In this document: one piece after another, positions 28,663-41,703 of the stretch | Position numbering within the stretch: position 1 is the first letter of the stretch | Layout of the letters: each line of letters starts with the position of its first letter | NCBI GenBank assembly: GCA_013815325.1 | Contig: JACDGM010000016.1 | Location: 1 to 50,766, forward strand | DNA: 50,766 nt | Reading direction: 5' to 3' | Source: Chthoniobacterales bacterium | Lineage (GTDB): Bacteria; Verrucomicrobiota; Verrucomicrobiia; Chthoniobacterales; UBA10450 | Notes under the pieces: generated by a model | Database searches by the model: none | What the model was told of the DNA's origin: nothing | Seen by the model: the letters and a program-made list of their open reading frames with translations, nothing else | Position numbers and translations under genes: made by a program

Positions 28663-30067
28663 AAAAGCTGAAGGCGGCGAGCGAGCTGTCGCTTTCCCGA
28701 TAAAAATAATAAATCCCAGCCGTCCAGAAGCTGGTGATATCCACGTCGAGCGAAGGCTGAACGAAAAAGTAATCGTCGCTCCGGTTGGAATCAATCCCAG
28801 TCGCGGTGCTGAAGTAGGAGGAGTTTTCGTAGCCAAGACTGAGTCCGAGAAAGAGGCGTCGCAGAAAGCGCTGGCGGCCGGAGAGAATTACGCTGGTGGA
28901 ATGGAAGTCCTGCGCCGCGAGAGTGGCGGAGTTCTGCGTGCGCCGGGAGAGAGTCATAGCCAGGCTGGTGCCGTCAAAGGGTTGATACAAAACAGTGCCA
29001 TCGAAAATTGGCGATCCATTATCGCTCGCGCCGTTGCCAACCTGCCGGAATTCGAACCCAGCAGAAACGCTGGCGCTGACTTTGCCGGTCAACTCATAGG
29101 AGGCGCGGATATTTAGCTGCTCGAAGGTCTGGTCATTGCTCGGGGCATCGACCGCATCGTACCCACCCGTGACACCTGCGCCGATCGAGAGCTTCGGGCT
29201 GTAGGTATAATTGAGATAGACATTCCCCGAGAGCACGGACGAGCTGATCAAGCTGGCGTAGTCAGAGAGATTGTAATTGATGCCGCCGGTGAGAAAGGTC
29301 TTACCGGTAAGTGAGTAGTTCACGTCAAGTCGTGTGCTGTAAATATTAAGCTGGGTGCGGCCGGCCACGTCGAGGTTGGTGCGAGTGAAATCTGTCCCCG
29401 TGCCGGTGGCTGAGTTCAGGCCCGTGCCGTCGAGAATTTGGATGTCCTCGCTGAGATTCACCGTCACCCGCGGCAAACGATATTGCCAGTTGAGAGAGAT
29501 AGAGTGCTGGATGGCGTCGTTCTCGGAATGAGTCGCAAAAAGATAGGCATTCGGGGAATAGGTCAGCGCGAGAAAATTATTATCAATGTCACCAAAGCCG
29601 ACGTTGATCGTCGGCTCGATCGTTGTGTAAAAGTCACTCTGCCGATCAAGCTTGCTGATGTTGATATTGTCATCATAGACCGTCCGGAGAGTGAGACCGA
29701 GCATATAACGCAGACGCCGCGGCGTGGCCGATGCCTCATGGCCGAGGGAATGAATGTACTCCGCCTCGGGTAAGGCGAGCTGGTCGGGGGCGGGAGGCAG
29801 GTCAGTATTGTCCGTTCTCGCGGTCTCGGTGACGAGATGCTGTTCTTCTCGCTTGGTCTTATCGGCGAGGAGTTGTGCTTCTTCATCTGCAAGTGTGACG
29901 TCTTCAGTCGCCGACCGCAGGATGCGCGCCGAAGGCGTCGGCACCTCCTGTGCCTCCGCTTGGGCCAGCACACTGTTGCCGATCAGACCGAGGAGAATTG
30001 ATGTGAGAAAAAGCGTGCATACCCGTCGCCGCTGTCTCCTGATGAAGTCTCTCCGGATGCGACTCAT
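28622..30067 (-). CDS. Outer-membrane beta-barrel protein of the exopolysaccharide cluster
   Basis: The 481-residue protein has an Arg-rich signal peptide (RRVCTLFLTSILLGLIGNSVLAQA), a roughly 80-residue linker, and repeated amphipathic beta strands with alternating polar/aromatic residues. It ends in a C-terminal Phe (IGFRTSFTF), as expected for BAM substrates. It resembles the BBP2_2/VpsM-like barrels found next to Wza/Wzc genes. It is first in the leftward operon barrel-Wza-Wzc. Its role is probably in exopolysaccharide secretion, inferred from context. Confidence 0.82.
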   Translation of the reverse strand: MSRIRRDFIRRQRRRVCTLFLTSILLGLIGNSVLAQAEAQEVPTPSARILRSATEDVTLADEEAQLLADKTKREEQHLVTETARTDNTDLPPAPDQLALPEAEYIHSLGHEASATPRRLRYMLGLTLRTVYDDNINISKLDRQSDFYTTIEPTINVGFGDIDNNFLALTYSPNAYLFATHSENDAIQHSISLNWQYRLPRVTVNLSEDIQILDGTGLNSATGTGTDFTRTNLDVAGRTQLNIYSTRLDVNYSLTGKTFLTGGINYNLSDYASLISSSVLSGNVYLNYTYSPKLSIGAGVTGGYDAVDAPSNDQTFEQLNIRASYELTGKVSASVSAGFEFRQVGNGASDNGSPIFDGTVLYQPFDGTSLAMTLSRRTQNSATLAAQDFHSTSVILSGRQRFLRRLFLGLSLGYENSSYFSTATGIDSNRSDDYFFVQPSLDVDITSFWTAGIYYFYRESDSSLAAFSFYDNQIGFRTSFTF

Positions 30068-30229
30068 CGGAAACTGAGGAAGGCACGCCGCGCCGTGTTA
30101 GGCATACTCGAAAATTTACTGAGCCGGCTTCGTTACCGTTCTGCTTCCGGCGCCGATGCAGGCAGTGGCCCAAGCGCCCTCAGAGCCGCAGACGAAATCG
30201 GAAAGGAAAGCGGTACCGCCGCGAGAAGA

Positions 30230-30712
30230 TCAATGGTGCGGCGGAGGCGTGGGAGGACAGGGTCCGCGCGTATCTCCCGGATGGTGCTGCAAATATTTGT
30301 TCACCTGTTTACACGGGATGGTAATGGTATGGCCGTTGTGGCAAACTTTGCACTTACGCTGGTGCGGGGAGACATGCCTGTCGTCCCCATCGCCATCGCC
30401 ATCGCCATCATGATCATCAGCTTCCGCTGCAGTTGCCATGATTTGGTCCTTCAGATCGGGACGCGCTTGAACGGCTGCGGCGACATAGGGAGCAGAATTT
30501 TTCTGATCCACACCTACCAGAACGGAGGCAACAGCATCAAGAAATTGATCTGCGTTCGCTTGCTTCACGGACTTGGCTCCGCTCGCAGCAACGGCTTGGT
30601 TTATCTCTTCAGACGGGGAGGCCAGCAGCCAACCAGTTACAGTCACGAACAAGCACGCGACGAGCGTGACGACTACGGCGGTGAGCCAATTACGGGAGGA
30701 TTTGGTTTTCAT
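30230..30712 (-). CDS. Secreted small protein with CxxC...C...C motif
   Basis: The 160-residue product has an N-terminal membrane/signal segment (WLTAVVVTLVACLFVTVTGW), a helical domain (FLDAVASVLVGVDQK then APYVAAAVQARPDL) and an Asp/Gly-rich linker (DDHDGDGDGDGDD). Its Cys/His-rich tail is KCKVCHNGHTITIPCKQV and HHPGDTRGPCP. The tail resembles the HNGHT...H-GDTxGxC motif that recurs in secreted bacterial proteins and may bind a metal. The Asp-rich linker could bind Ca2+. It lies between the exopolysaccharide genes and a FecR lipoprotein gene, same strand. Confidence 0.7.
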   Translation of the reverse strand: MKTKSSRNWLTAVVVTLVACLFVTVTGWLLASPSEEINQAVAASGAKSVKQANADQFLDAVASVLVGVDQKNSAPYVAAAVQARPDLKDQIMATAAEADDHDGDGDGDGDDRHVSPHQRKCKVCHNGHTITIPCKQVNKYLQHHPGDTRGPCPPTPPPHH

Positions 30713-30802
30713 GTTTTGGCCGGATTATAAGACCCGGCAGTTTTCAGGCAAGATTAATCCGCGGGCGAATAAGTTTTTTCGGCAGCGAACTGAAGTTCTT
30801 TG

Positions 30803-31519
30803 TCACCAAGGCTTGAAGTCGGAGCCATGTTCACGTTCGATGCGCAGCAGGCGCTTCTGCATATCGAAGAGCGCGCGCACCTCGGCCTGCACTTCCGCAC
30901 CGGCGCCCGCCACTGCTCGGGGACCGGCCGCTGTCAGCGGGAGCGCCGCAAAATTGCCTGCGGGAATTTTCCGGGCTTTTTTCGGGCTATCTGCTTGAAC
31001 TCCGCTCGCGCCCCGAACACACAGAATCATCGCTTTGTTATCACTTACAGCGACCTTGAAGATGCATGCAGGGCCTGCGACGAGCGTACCGGCCGGCGTT
31101 TCGACGAGCAGAAACGAATCAGTCTGCGCGCGGCCGACGGAGATGATGACAGTTCCCCTGCGCAGCCGGACTCTTGCGTTGCGCGCGATCATCGGATGGA
31201 TTGTTTCGTCACCGTCTCGCACGAGACGCAGTTGCGAAATTTCGACCTCCGTATCTCCAGCGATCTCCACAAGCACGCCCGGGAGGAGCATCAGATCCAG
31301 CCGCGTGGTCTCCGAAGAAGTAATCGTTTCACCTGGGCGAACGAATGCCACGCTCGTTAGGGCGACCGTCTTTCCGTCGATCGTCCCCCGAGCTGTGCCC
31401 TCCAGCGCGAGGACTCGACCAGAGACCTGCCGATGCAAAACCGGCCGGCAGGCGCTGAGCGTGACAAGCCCGAGCAGGCAGAGCGCGCTGCTTCTCGCGC
31501 TGAAAGTTCGCCTCGTCAT
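30803..31519 (-). CDS. FecR-domain lipoprotein
   Basis: The 238-residue protein begins with a lipoprotein signal ending LSAC (Cys 24), then a FecR-type domain: GRVLALEGTARGTIDGKTVA, LTSVAFVRPGETITSSETTR, VRLRRGTVIISV and VETPAGTLVAGPACIFKV. The last 50 residues are Ala-rich and helical. FecR domains of this soluble kind are frequent in Verrucomicrobia lipoproteins and need not be anti-sigma regulators; no sigma gene is adjacent. It is divergent from the DUF2891 gene, with 100 bp between. Confidence 0.82.
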   Translation of the reverse strand: MTRRTFSARSSALCLLGLVTLSACRPVLHRQVSGRVLALEGTARGTIDGKTVALTSVAFVRPGETITSSETTRLDLMLLPGVLVEIAGDTEVEISQLRLVRDGDETIHPMIARNARVRLRRGTVIISVGRAQTDSFLLVETPAGTLVAGPACIFKVAVSDNKAMILCVRGASGVQADSPKKARKIPAGNFAALPLTAAGPRAVAGAGAEVQAEVRALFDMQKRLLRIEREHGSDFKPW

Positions 31520-31619
31520 CTGCTAAAGCGAGCGGCGATTGCGTGCTGAAGATGCTGGGCGTTGTTTCAAGCGCGAATGCGGCGGAGGATTCGCCAGAGT
31601 GATGTTACCGTCCGCAAAA

Positions 31620-32732
31620 ATGAAGAAAATTGTTGCCGCACTTTGCGCGCTCCCGCTCGCCGCTTTGGCGGGTGAAAATCCGGCGCCGCGATTCGACGCC
31701 CGTGCCGCGGAGCGTTTCGCCCGCCTCGCGCTCGCTTGTGTGCATAAGGAATACCCTAACAAGATCAGCCATGTCTTGAACAGCGACGCGGACGTGGCGC
31801 CGCCGAGAAAACTGACCCCGGCGTTTTGCGGCTGCTACGATTGGCACTCTTCCGTGCACGGGCACTGGCTGCTCGCCCGGCTGGCGCGCACTTTTCCTGA
31901 CGCTTCGTTTGCCGCGGAGGCGCGCGCCGCTTTGCAGCAAAGCCTAACGAGAGAAAACATCGCGCAGGAGGTCGCGTACCTCGGCGACAAAGGCCGCGCG
32001 AGTTTCGAACGGCCCTACGGACTTGCCTGGCTGCTCCAGCTCGCCGCGGAGTTGCGCGAATGGAATGATCCCGAGGCTCGGGAAATGTTCGCTCGTTTGC
32101 GTCCGCTGGAAGCAGAGGCGGTGGAGCGTCTGTCGAGCTGGTTGCCGAAGCTTTCTCATCCCGTGCGTGTCGGGGAACACGATCAGACGGCTTTCGCTCT
32201 CGGGCTGATGCTCGATTATGCGCGCGGCGCCGGCGATAAGGCCTTCGCCAGATTGGCCGCGGATTCCGCGAAGAAGTTTTTCCTGGCGGACAAGAACTGC
32301 CCGCTCGCCTACGAGCCATCAGGCGAAGATTTCCTCTCACCCTGCCTGGGGGAAGCGGACGTGATGCGGCGTGTGCTCGCGCCTAACGAGTTTGCGAAGT
32401 GGCTCTCGGTTTTCCTGCCGCAAATCCCGGTCAAGCCGGGAAAGGCTTGGTTGCCCGTGGCGGTGTCTCCGGATCCGAGTGATCCGAAGCTGGCGCATCT
32501 AGACGGGTTGAATCTGAGCCGGGCCTGGATGCTGGAGGGGATCATCTCCGGCCTGCCGCCGGAGGATGCGCGCCGCCCCGCGCTCGCGGCTGCGGCCGAG
32601 GCGCATAGGCGCGCCGGTCTCGCGGCGGTGACAGGGGAACATTATGAAGGCGGCCATTGGCTCGGTAGTTTTGCCGTTTACCTCGCGACGCGACGTGGGA
32701 TCGAGCATGATCAAACGGATCGCTCTCCGTGA
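31620..32732 (+). CDS. DUF2891 secreted protein
   Basis: From ATG 31620 the protein has 370 residues with a signal peptide (KKIVAALCALPLAALAGE). The DUF2891 landmarks are CGCYDWHSSVHGHWLLARL, YGLAWLLQLAAELREW, GEHDQTAFALGL and GEHYEGGHWLGSFAVYL. The all-helical fold resembles alpha/alpha toroid enzymes; the substrate is unknown. Octamers at 31943 and 32382 fall in two different reading frames of this gene. Confidence 0.87.
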   Translation: MKKIVAALCALPLAALAGENPAPRFDARAAERFARLALACVHKEYPNKISHVLNSDADVAPPRKLTPAFCGCYDWHSSVHGHWLLARLARTFPDASFAAEARAALQQSLTRENIAQEVAYLGDKGRASFERPYGLAWLLQLAAELREWNDPEAREMFARLRPLEAEAVERLSSWLPKLSHPVRVGEHDQTAFALGLMLDYARGAGDKAFARLAADSAKKFFLADKNCPLAYEPSGEDFLSPCLGEADVMRRVLAPNEFAKWLSVFLPQIPVKPGKAWLPVAVSPDPSDPKLAHLDGLNLSRAWMLEGIISGLPPEDARRPALAAAAEAHRRAGLAAVTGEHYEGGHWLGSFAVYLATRRGIEHDQTDRSP

Positions 32733-32864
32733 TCGGGGTGACTGGTCTCTCGGGCCAGGCTAGGGTCCCAGGGATGGACGCGATGGTTTTTGCGACGGAA
32801 TCGCTGCCGCTGCTTCTGCTTTAGGAGAAGTGGCATGGTTCCCGGGGCCGCGGGGGCAATGTGC

Positions 32865-32902
32865 AAAGGAAAAAGGCCCCGGGCGACCGGGGCCTTTCCT
32901 TG
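32865..32902. terminator. Bidirectional rho-independent terminator
   Basis: The stem AAGGCCCC/GGGGCCTT (32873-32880 with 32889-32896) is flanked by an A-rich tract on the left and TTTCCTT on the right, so it can act in both directions. It could end the DUF2891 transcript from the left and a leftward transcript from the right. Confidence 0.7.
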
Positions 32903-33284
32903 TTCGTACGGTTCTCGTTATTTGTTCGGGAACCGGCATCCCGGCTTAGCGGGCGGATGCCTCCGCCACGGCGACCGCGATGACTTTGTTTCCGACGTTC
33001 GCGTATGTACCGTAAGCGTCGGCAGAAACTCACATTTAGTCTGCGCGCTCGCTGCGGCAGTGATATCCAGGCGAGCTTTATTTGCTTTACGGGTTGATAT
33101 ACAACTGCCCAGCAGCCCGCTACTGCGGCGTTGCGGCACTCTAGGAGGTTATTGGAGCCCAACTCCCGGCGTGCATCCACTTCGAAGTTCTTCAGGAGTG
33201 ACACAAACCGGGAGACGCATTTCTTTCGAGTGATCGAAAGCGAATCTTCCGCCCATCGAGGAACATTTCCCCTAACGAGAGTAG
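32903..33284. other. Gene-poor interval with a C-terminal coding remnant
   Basis: No intact gene is recognised. On the minus strand a frame just right of the terminator ends VSADAYGTYANVGNKVIAVA followed by VAEASAR and stop (about 32946-33026). It looks protein-like but has a stop directly before it, so it may be the tail of a decayed gene. A CCTAACGA octamer lies at 33271, 14 bp from tRNA-Glu. Confidence 0.3.
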
Positions 33285-33356
33285 CAGCGCATACGGGGAT
33301 CGAACCCGTGCACCAGCCTTGAGAGGGCTGTGTCCTAACCACTAGACGAATGCGCC
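33285..33356 (-). tRNA. tRNA-Glu (anticodon CTC)
   Basis: The minus strand reads GGCGCATTCGTCTAGTGGTT at the 5' end, an anticodon arm CAGCC-CTCTCAA-GGCTG (anticodon CTC, reading GAG) and a T arm with GGTTCGATCCC. The acceptor stem GGCGCAT/ATGCGCT pairs over seven positions including one G-U. CCA is not encoded. Confidence 0.93.
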
Positions 33357-33423
33357 AATTTCGCCCCGCAATTTTACCTGCACTCCCCCGGCGCGGCAAC
33401 TCCTGCTTTCCGGCCGCGCCCCC

Positions 33424-34086
33424 TTACGGATGGAAAACGTTGTTCACTTTCGCTTGCGAGGGAGTGGCGAGTGGCGCGGCGGCGGTGCCTCCCCTGGCTA
33501 AGGCCAGCTTGGCGGCTTCCGCTTCGTCCGTATTGTGCCGGACACGCGGCTGCAACAAGGTCAGTTCGTGACTCGCGGCCTGAGCCGCGAGGTAATCCCG
33601 CAACTCCGGAGTCTCGGCGCGGGCGCGCAGTTTTCGATAATACAGCTCATAGTAGGCCCTCAGCCAATGGCGCCTCTCGAGATCGGTTCCGCCTCCTTGC
33701 GCCGAGCGCTTGAGCTGGTGCAGGTCTTCATCATTTCGGATGTGCGTCTCCAACTCCGCCATCTGGATGTGCAGCCGGTGTTCGTCGGCTGTTTTACCGA
33801 GTGAAGATTTCTTGAAGAGGTCGAGAAGTTGTTGCAGCTCCGGCGCCGCCGGTGCTAGGGGAAGAGAGGCGGCATCAGGCCCGGGTAAACTGTTCGGTGG
33901 AATGAGCGACGGCGGTTCAATCGGAGCGATAGTGGGCGACGCGGCCGGAATCTCGGCGGTGGCTTCTTGCGCCCGGGCGGCTTGTGCCGAAGTGTTATCG
34001 GGATTCGTCGGCGCTTGCGCCCACGCCGTCACTGTGCCGACCAACATCGCGCAAAAGGTGAGTCGCTGGATTACGTTCATCTTCAT
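33424..34086 (-). CDS. Secreted/periplasmic protein of unknown function
   Basis: The 220-residue protein has a signal peptide (RLTFCAMLVGTVTAWAQA), a Pro/Ala/Ser-rich low-complexity stretch to about residue 85, and a helical, charged C-terminal half (HRLHIQMAELETHIRNDEDL, RHWLRAYYELYYRKLRARAE). I do not recognise a family. An alternative ATG two codons downstream is equally good. The tRNA 3'-end copy lies about 20 bp upstream of the start. Confidence 0.65.
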   Translation of the reverse strand: MKMNVIQRLTFCAMLVGTVTAWAQAPTNPDNTSAQAARAQEATAEIPAASPTIAPIEPPSLIPPNSLPGPDAASLPLAPAAPELQQLLDLFKKSSLGKTADEHRLHIQMAELETHIRNDEDLHQLKRSAQGGGTDLERRHWLRAYYELYYRKLRARAETPELRDYLAAQAASHELTLLQPRVRHNTDEAEAAKLALARGGTAAAPLATPSQAKVNNVFHP

Positions 34087-34103
34087 CTTCGATGTCGAAA
34101 CTC

Positions 34104-34132
34104 TCGGGGTGACAGGATTTGAACCTGCGACC
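34104..34132 (-). repeat. 29-bp copy of the tRNA-Pro 3' end (attachment-site-like repeat)
   Basis: These 29 bases are identical to 34410-34438, the T arm, acceptor strand and discriminator of tRNA-Pro. Together the two copies bracket the GIY-YIG gene, with 306 bp from copy to copy. Identity stops sharply at 34133 versus 34439. This is the signature of insertion at a tRNA 3' end that leaves the tRNA intact. Confidence 0.8.
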
Positions 34133-34152
34133 GGTCGCCGCGGCGACCGCTC

Positions 34153-34392
34153 TTAGCGATGGAGCTGGTTAAGTTCATCACGTCCGCGGCTCGTTTTAAA
34201 ATAGCGTTCTCGCCCGGCGGCTGCCGCGCGTGTCGGAAACTGTTCTTCGTAAATCAAAGTCCAAGGCAATCCGTGTTTCGTCGCCCGCGATTCGCCGCCG
34301 TTGTGTCGTCGCAAACGATCTGAAAGATCGGCGCAGGAGCCAATATATCGCCTGCCGGTCTTGCCGCTTCTCAAGACGTAGACGGAAAACAT
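34153..34392 (-). CDS. Small GIY-YIG endonuclease
   Basis: From ATG 34392 the 79-residue product is a minimal GIY-YIG domain: FSVYVLRSGKTGRRYIGSCA (the usual GIY is VYV here; YIG is present), the catalytic Arg in DLSDRLRRHN, and the Glu in GRERYFKTSRGR. A longer ORF to 34467 merely translates tRNA-Pro (LVWDQEVAGSNPVTPT) and should not be used. The gene starts 18 bp beyond the tRNA 3' end and stops 20 bp before a copy of that end, so the nuclease and its two flanks form one unit. It probably promotes its own spread to tRNA-Pro genes (inference). Confidence 0.82.
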   Translation of the reverse strand: MFSVYVLRSGKTGRRYIGSCADLSDRLRRHNGGESRATKHGLPWTLIYEEQFPTRAAAAGRERYFKTSRGRDELNQLHR

Positions 34393-34408
34393 TGCACACA
34401 AATTAACA

Positions 34409-34483
<75 letters not shown>

Positions 34484-34710
34484 CGCAGCAAGTCAGCGCG
34501 ATGTCTACCATGCTGGGGCGCGGAACGCATCTGAAAAGGTTGCGCGACATCCGGCCGGATGAGACGCGAGCGACGCGCCGCGTCAGGAGCCGGAGGCGGG
34601 ATGAACCGAAATGAATGCGAGGAGAAACGGCTTGCCCATGGGACAGTTTCGACGCACAGTGCGGCTCGCTTTCCCCCACGGCCGCCAACCTGCTTAGGCT
34701 TCACTCTGTT

Positions 34711-35607
34711 ATGTTCAAAAACGAAAAATTCAATATCGGTATTTTCACGATCCTCGTCCTGCTCCAGCTCCTCGGGGTCGCTGCAATATGGACTCGTTTC
34801 CATCTCGCTTTTGTCCCAATCATGGCGCTGATCTATCTCTGGATCGGCCTTGGCACGACGCTTTATCTGCATCGCTACCTCACGCATCGCGGTTTCGAGA
34901 TGCCCGGCTGGCTCAAATTCATGTTTGCGACCGGCTCCGCCATCGGCCTCTCAGGCGATCCGGTCACCTGGGTTGGCGACCATCGTTATCACCATCTCAA
35001 ATCCGACACGGAAGAGGATATCCACAGCCCGCGACATGGCTTCCCCTACGCGCACATGATGTGGCTCATCCGCAAGCCTGCCTCGTTCCGCGAACGCTCG
35101 CTGCGTTATGCGGCCGATGTGCGCAAGATTTCCTATTGCAAGCTTTGGGAGAATTCGGCGCTCTATGTGCTCCCGCATCTCGCTCTCGCCGCGCTGCTTT
35201 TCGCGACTCTCGGCTTTGCCGGAATGCTCTGGTGTCTCTATGTGCCGATGTTGATCGTCTATAACTGCACCTGGGCGGTGAATTCCATCTGCCACATGAA
35301 GCAATTTGGCTATCGCAGCTTCGAAACGTCCGACCAGAGCAAGAACAACTTCTGGGTTGGCCTCGGCGCGTTTGGCGAAGGTTATCACAATAACCACCAC
35401 GCCAAGCCACGATGCGCGGCGCACGGGTTGAAATGGTGGGAGTTTGATTTGACCCGTTACATCATCTGGACTTTCGAAAAACTGGGCCTTGCCTGGAACG
35501 TTGTCTGGCCCGAGCCCGCCGAGGCCGCAAAGCGAGCGGATGAACTCACGCCGGAGGAAGCTGGCGCGATGCTCATCACGAGCGCGGACCCGAACTCGGT
35601 TTTGTAG
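34711..35607 (+). CDS. Membrane fatty-acid (acyl-CoA type) desaturase
   Basis: From ATG 34711 the protein has 298 residues, four membrane segments and the three histidine boxes of membrane di-iron desaturases: HRYLTH (54-59), HRYHH (91-95) and HNNHH near residue 230. The box spacing and the WxxNSICH motif (AVNSICHMKQFG) match delta-9-type stearoyl/acyl desaturases. The enzyme introduces a cis double bond into acyl chains at the inner membrane using O2 and an electron donor. It is monocistronic; an upstream in-frame start (34615) would only add sequence without homology. Confidence 0.9.
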   Translation: MFKNEKFNIGIFTILVLLQLLGVAAIWTRFHLAFVPIMALIYLWIGLGTTLYLHRYLTHRGFEMPGWLKFMFATGSAIGLSGDPVTWVGDHRYHHLKSDTEEDIHSPRHGFPYAHMMWLIRKPASFRERSLRYAADVRKISYCKLWENSALYVLPHLALAALLFATLGFAGMLWCLYVPMLIVYNCTWAVNSICHMKQFGYRSFETSDQSKNNFWVGLGAFGEGYHNNHHAKPRCAAHGLKWWEFDLTRYIIWTFEKLGLAWNVVWPEPAEAAKRADELTPEEAGAMLITSADPNSVL

Positions 35608-35705
35608 AGCGGGCGCTCCGTCTGCCCAGTTTTCAACCACCGCAAGCACGACGCAAGGAAAACTCCGTGCCAAATCCGCTTGATCGGGTTTAGTGGCGCG
35701 AGATC

Positions 35706-37418
35706 GTGTCAGCTTTCGCCCGGCAATTTCAGCGCCTCCCGGAATCGAGCCGGTCGATCCTGCTCACCGGCATCTACGGTCTAGCCGGTGGACTCGCCGC
35801 AGTCGCCTTCGAGCTCGGGATCAACTGGATTTATCTCTCGACCTTCGTCGCGCTCTCTCATCGCGCCCTTGTCGTCTTCCTTCCCAGCACGCTCGCGCTC
35901 ATTGTCCTCTGTTCGTTAGGTGGAGGATTCCTCATGGGCCGGGTCGACCCGAGCGCGGCCGGCAGCGGCATTCCCCAGCTCAAGTTCGCTTTCTGGCAGG
36001 ATTTTGGATTCGTTAGGCTGAAGACCGTCGTGGTTAAATTTGTCGCCGGCCTCCTCCATGTCGGCGGAGGGATGAGTCTCGGCCGCGAGGGTCCTTCGAT
36101 TCACATCGCCGGCGGTGTGGCCTCGCAATTAAGCAGTGCCCTCGGTGTGCCAAAGCAGCGGCGCCGGCGCCCGGCGGCGGCAGGCGCTGCCGCGGGTCTG
36201 GCCGCCGCTTTTAATACCCCGCTCGCCGCGATCACTTTCGTGCTCGAGGAAATCGTGCAGGACCTGAACAGCCCGCTCATCGGCAGCGTCATTCTCGCCT
36301 CGGTCCTCGGTGCCTTCACCGTTCATGCCATCATCGGGAGCAATCCCGCCTTCGTTTTGCCGCAAGTCGAGGGCGCGACCTGGCGGGCGTATCTCGGCGT
36401 GCCGCTCGCCTCGGCTTTCGCCTCCCTCGTTGGCATTGGCTTTCAACGCGCCACCCTCGGTTTGCGCGCCTTTTCCAGAAGTTGGAAAACTCTCCCTGGT
36501 TGGATGCACCCGCTTCTCGGCGGACTGACCGTTTGGTCGCTCGGAATTCTCGTCTTTGTTTGGTCCGGGCGCCTCGGCGTCTTCGGGCTCGGCTACGATG
36601 ATCTCTCGGCGATCTTGCAGGGCCGCATTCCCTGGCTTTTGATAGTGGCGTTTCTTTTTGCCAAGTGGATCTCAACTGTCGCCTGCTACGGCTGGGGCGG
36701 ATGCGGCGGCATATTTGCGCCCCTTCTTTTTCTTGGCGCCGCTGCGGGGGCCACTCTTTCGGGTGCGTTGGGCCACATCCTCGCTTTGACGCGCGACGGG
36801 CAGACCCTGCTCGCCATCATCGGCATGAGCGCATGCCTCAACGCAGTCGTTAGGGCGCCGTTCACTTCCATCCTTATCGTTTTCGAGATGACCCATCAGT
36901 TCACGCTTGTCCCGGCGCTCATGCTCGGGGCGCTCGTCAGCGAAACTCTTTCCCGCCGCCTAACGAAGGAGAATTTTTACGACGCCGTCCTCGCCCAGGA
37001 TGGCAACGTTCTCGTCCACATCATTCCGCCGCGCGATCTCCGCAGTTGGCAGGCTTATCCGGTCTCGGCGATCGCGAACTTCCGGCCGGTCGTGATCGAT
37101 AACCTGGCGCCGGAGAATATGCGGACCGTCCTCGAGCAAAATCAATTCAAGCGTTTCCCGGTAACGGAGAACGAGAGCCTGATCGGCTGCCTCGAGCGCA
37201 AAGAAGCCGAGCGCGCGATCGCCGAAATGCGGCGGCCGGTGCTGGAAAAAGCCGCGATCTGCCGGCGCAGTTTTACCATCGGCGAAGTGGCGCGGCTGCT
37301 CCTCGAGGCGCCGGGCGGTTTCGCCGTTCTCGAAGCGGGCGACAAGCCGGCCGGCATCGTCACTCTGCACGATCTCCTGCGCGCGCAGGAAACGCTCGCC
37401 AGCCGCAGCACGCACTGA
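35706..37418 (+). CDS. ClC-family chloride transporter with C-terminal CBS domains
   Basis: The 570-residue protein has about 10 membrane segments. The selectivity-filter motifs are GSGIPQ (86-91) and GREGPSIH (126-133, gating Glu 128), with AFNTPLAAITFVLEE and VRAPFTSILIVFEMT downstream. After the membrane part come two CBS-like segments (VSAIANFRPVVIDNLAPE and RRSFTIGEVARLLLEAPGGF). The start GTG at 35706 is supported by homology beginning near residue 15. Four octamers lie inside the gene and one more falls on the junction with metH (37419). Confidence 0.92.
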   Translation: MSAFARQFQRLPESSRSILLTGIYGLAGGLAAVAFELGINWIYLSTFVALSHRALVVFLPSTLALIVLCSLGGGFLMGRVDPSAAGSGIPQLKFAFWQDFGFVRLKTVVVKFVAGLLHVGGGMSLGREGPSIHIAGGVASQLSSALGVPKQRRRRPAAAGAAAGLAAAFNTPLAAITFVLEEIVQDLNSPLIGSVILASVLGAFTVHAIIGSNPAFVLPQVEGATWRAYLGVPLASAFASLVGIGFQRATLGLRAFSRSWKTLPGWMHPLLGGLTVWSLGILVFVWSGRLGVFGLGYDDLSAILQGRIPWLLIVAFLFAKWISTVACYGWGGCGGIFAPLLFLGAAAGATLSGALGHILALTRDGQTLLAIIGMSACLNAVVRAPFTSILIVFEMTHQFTLVPALMLGALVSETLSRRLTKENFYDAVLAQDGNVLVHIIPPRDLRSWQAYPVSAIANFRPVVIDNLAPENMRTVLEQNQFKRFPVTENESLIGCLERKEAERAIAEMRRPVLEKAAICRRSFTIGEVARLLLEAPGGFAVLEAGDKPAGIVTLHDLLRAQETLASRSTH

Positions 37419-37421
37419 TCG

Positions 37422-41480
<4,059 letters not shown>

Positions 41481-41525
41481 GATGAGGAACAGTTACCGAT
41501 CGGAGCGCGGACGCAACAAACAAAT

Positions 41526-41553
41526 TGACGCATCATGATACGTCGATGCGTCA
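41526..41553. promoter_or_regulatory. Perfect inverted repeat upstream of metH (candidate operator)
   Basis: TGACGCATC (41526-41534) and GATGCGTCA (41545-41553) form a perfect 9-bp inverted repeat with a 10-bp spacer, 46-73 bp upstream of the metH start. A central spacing of about two turns suits a dimeric regulator. No T-tract follows on either strand, so a terminator is unlikely. The regulator is not identified. Confidence 0.45.
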
Positions 41554-41703
41554 TATTTATCGCGTTCCTGCTCGTGCTCGTGATCGTAGTCGCAATCGGC
41601 CCTCCGGCTTTGATATGTTTCCCTAAGCCCCGGTGCGAACGCTAAACTCGCCGCCGAGTTCCCGGTGCGTGCGGTTGCCGGCTCACATCCGATTGCCCTA
41701 GTG

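Noticed and set aside
41620-41700. SAM-type riboswitch upstream of metH
   Set aside because: A GCCGGCAACC match to part of the SAM-I core is present on the minus strand, but the other conserved blocks and a terminator are absent. It overlaps the start of the divergent gene.
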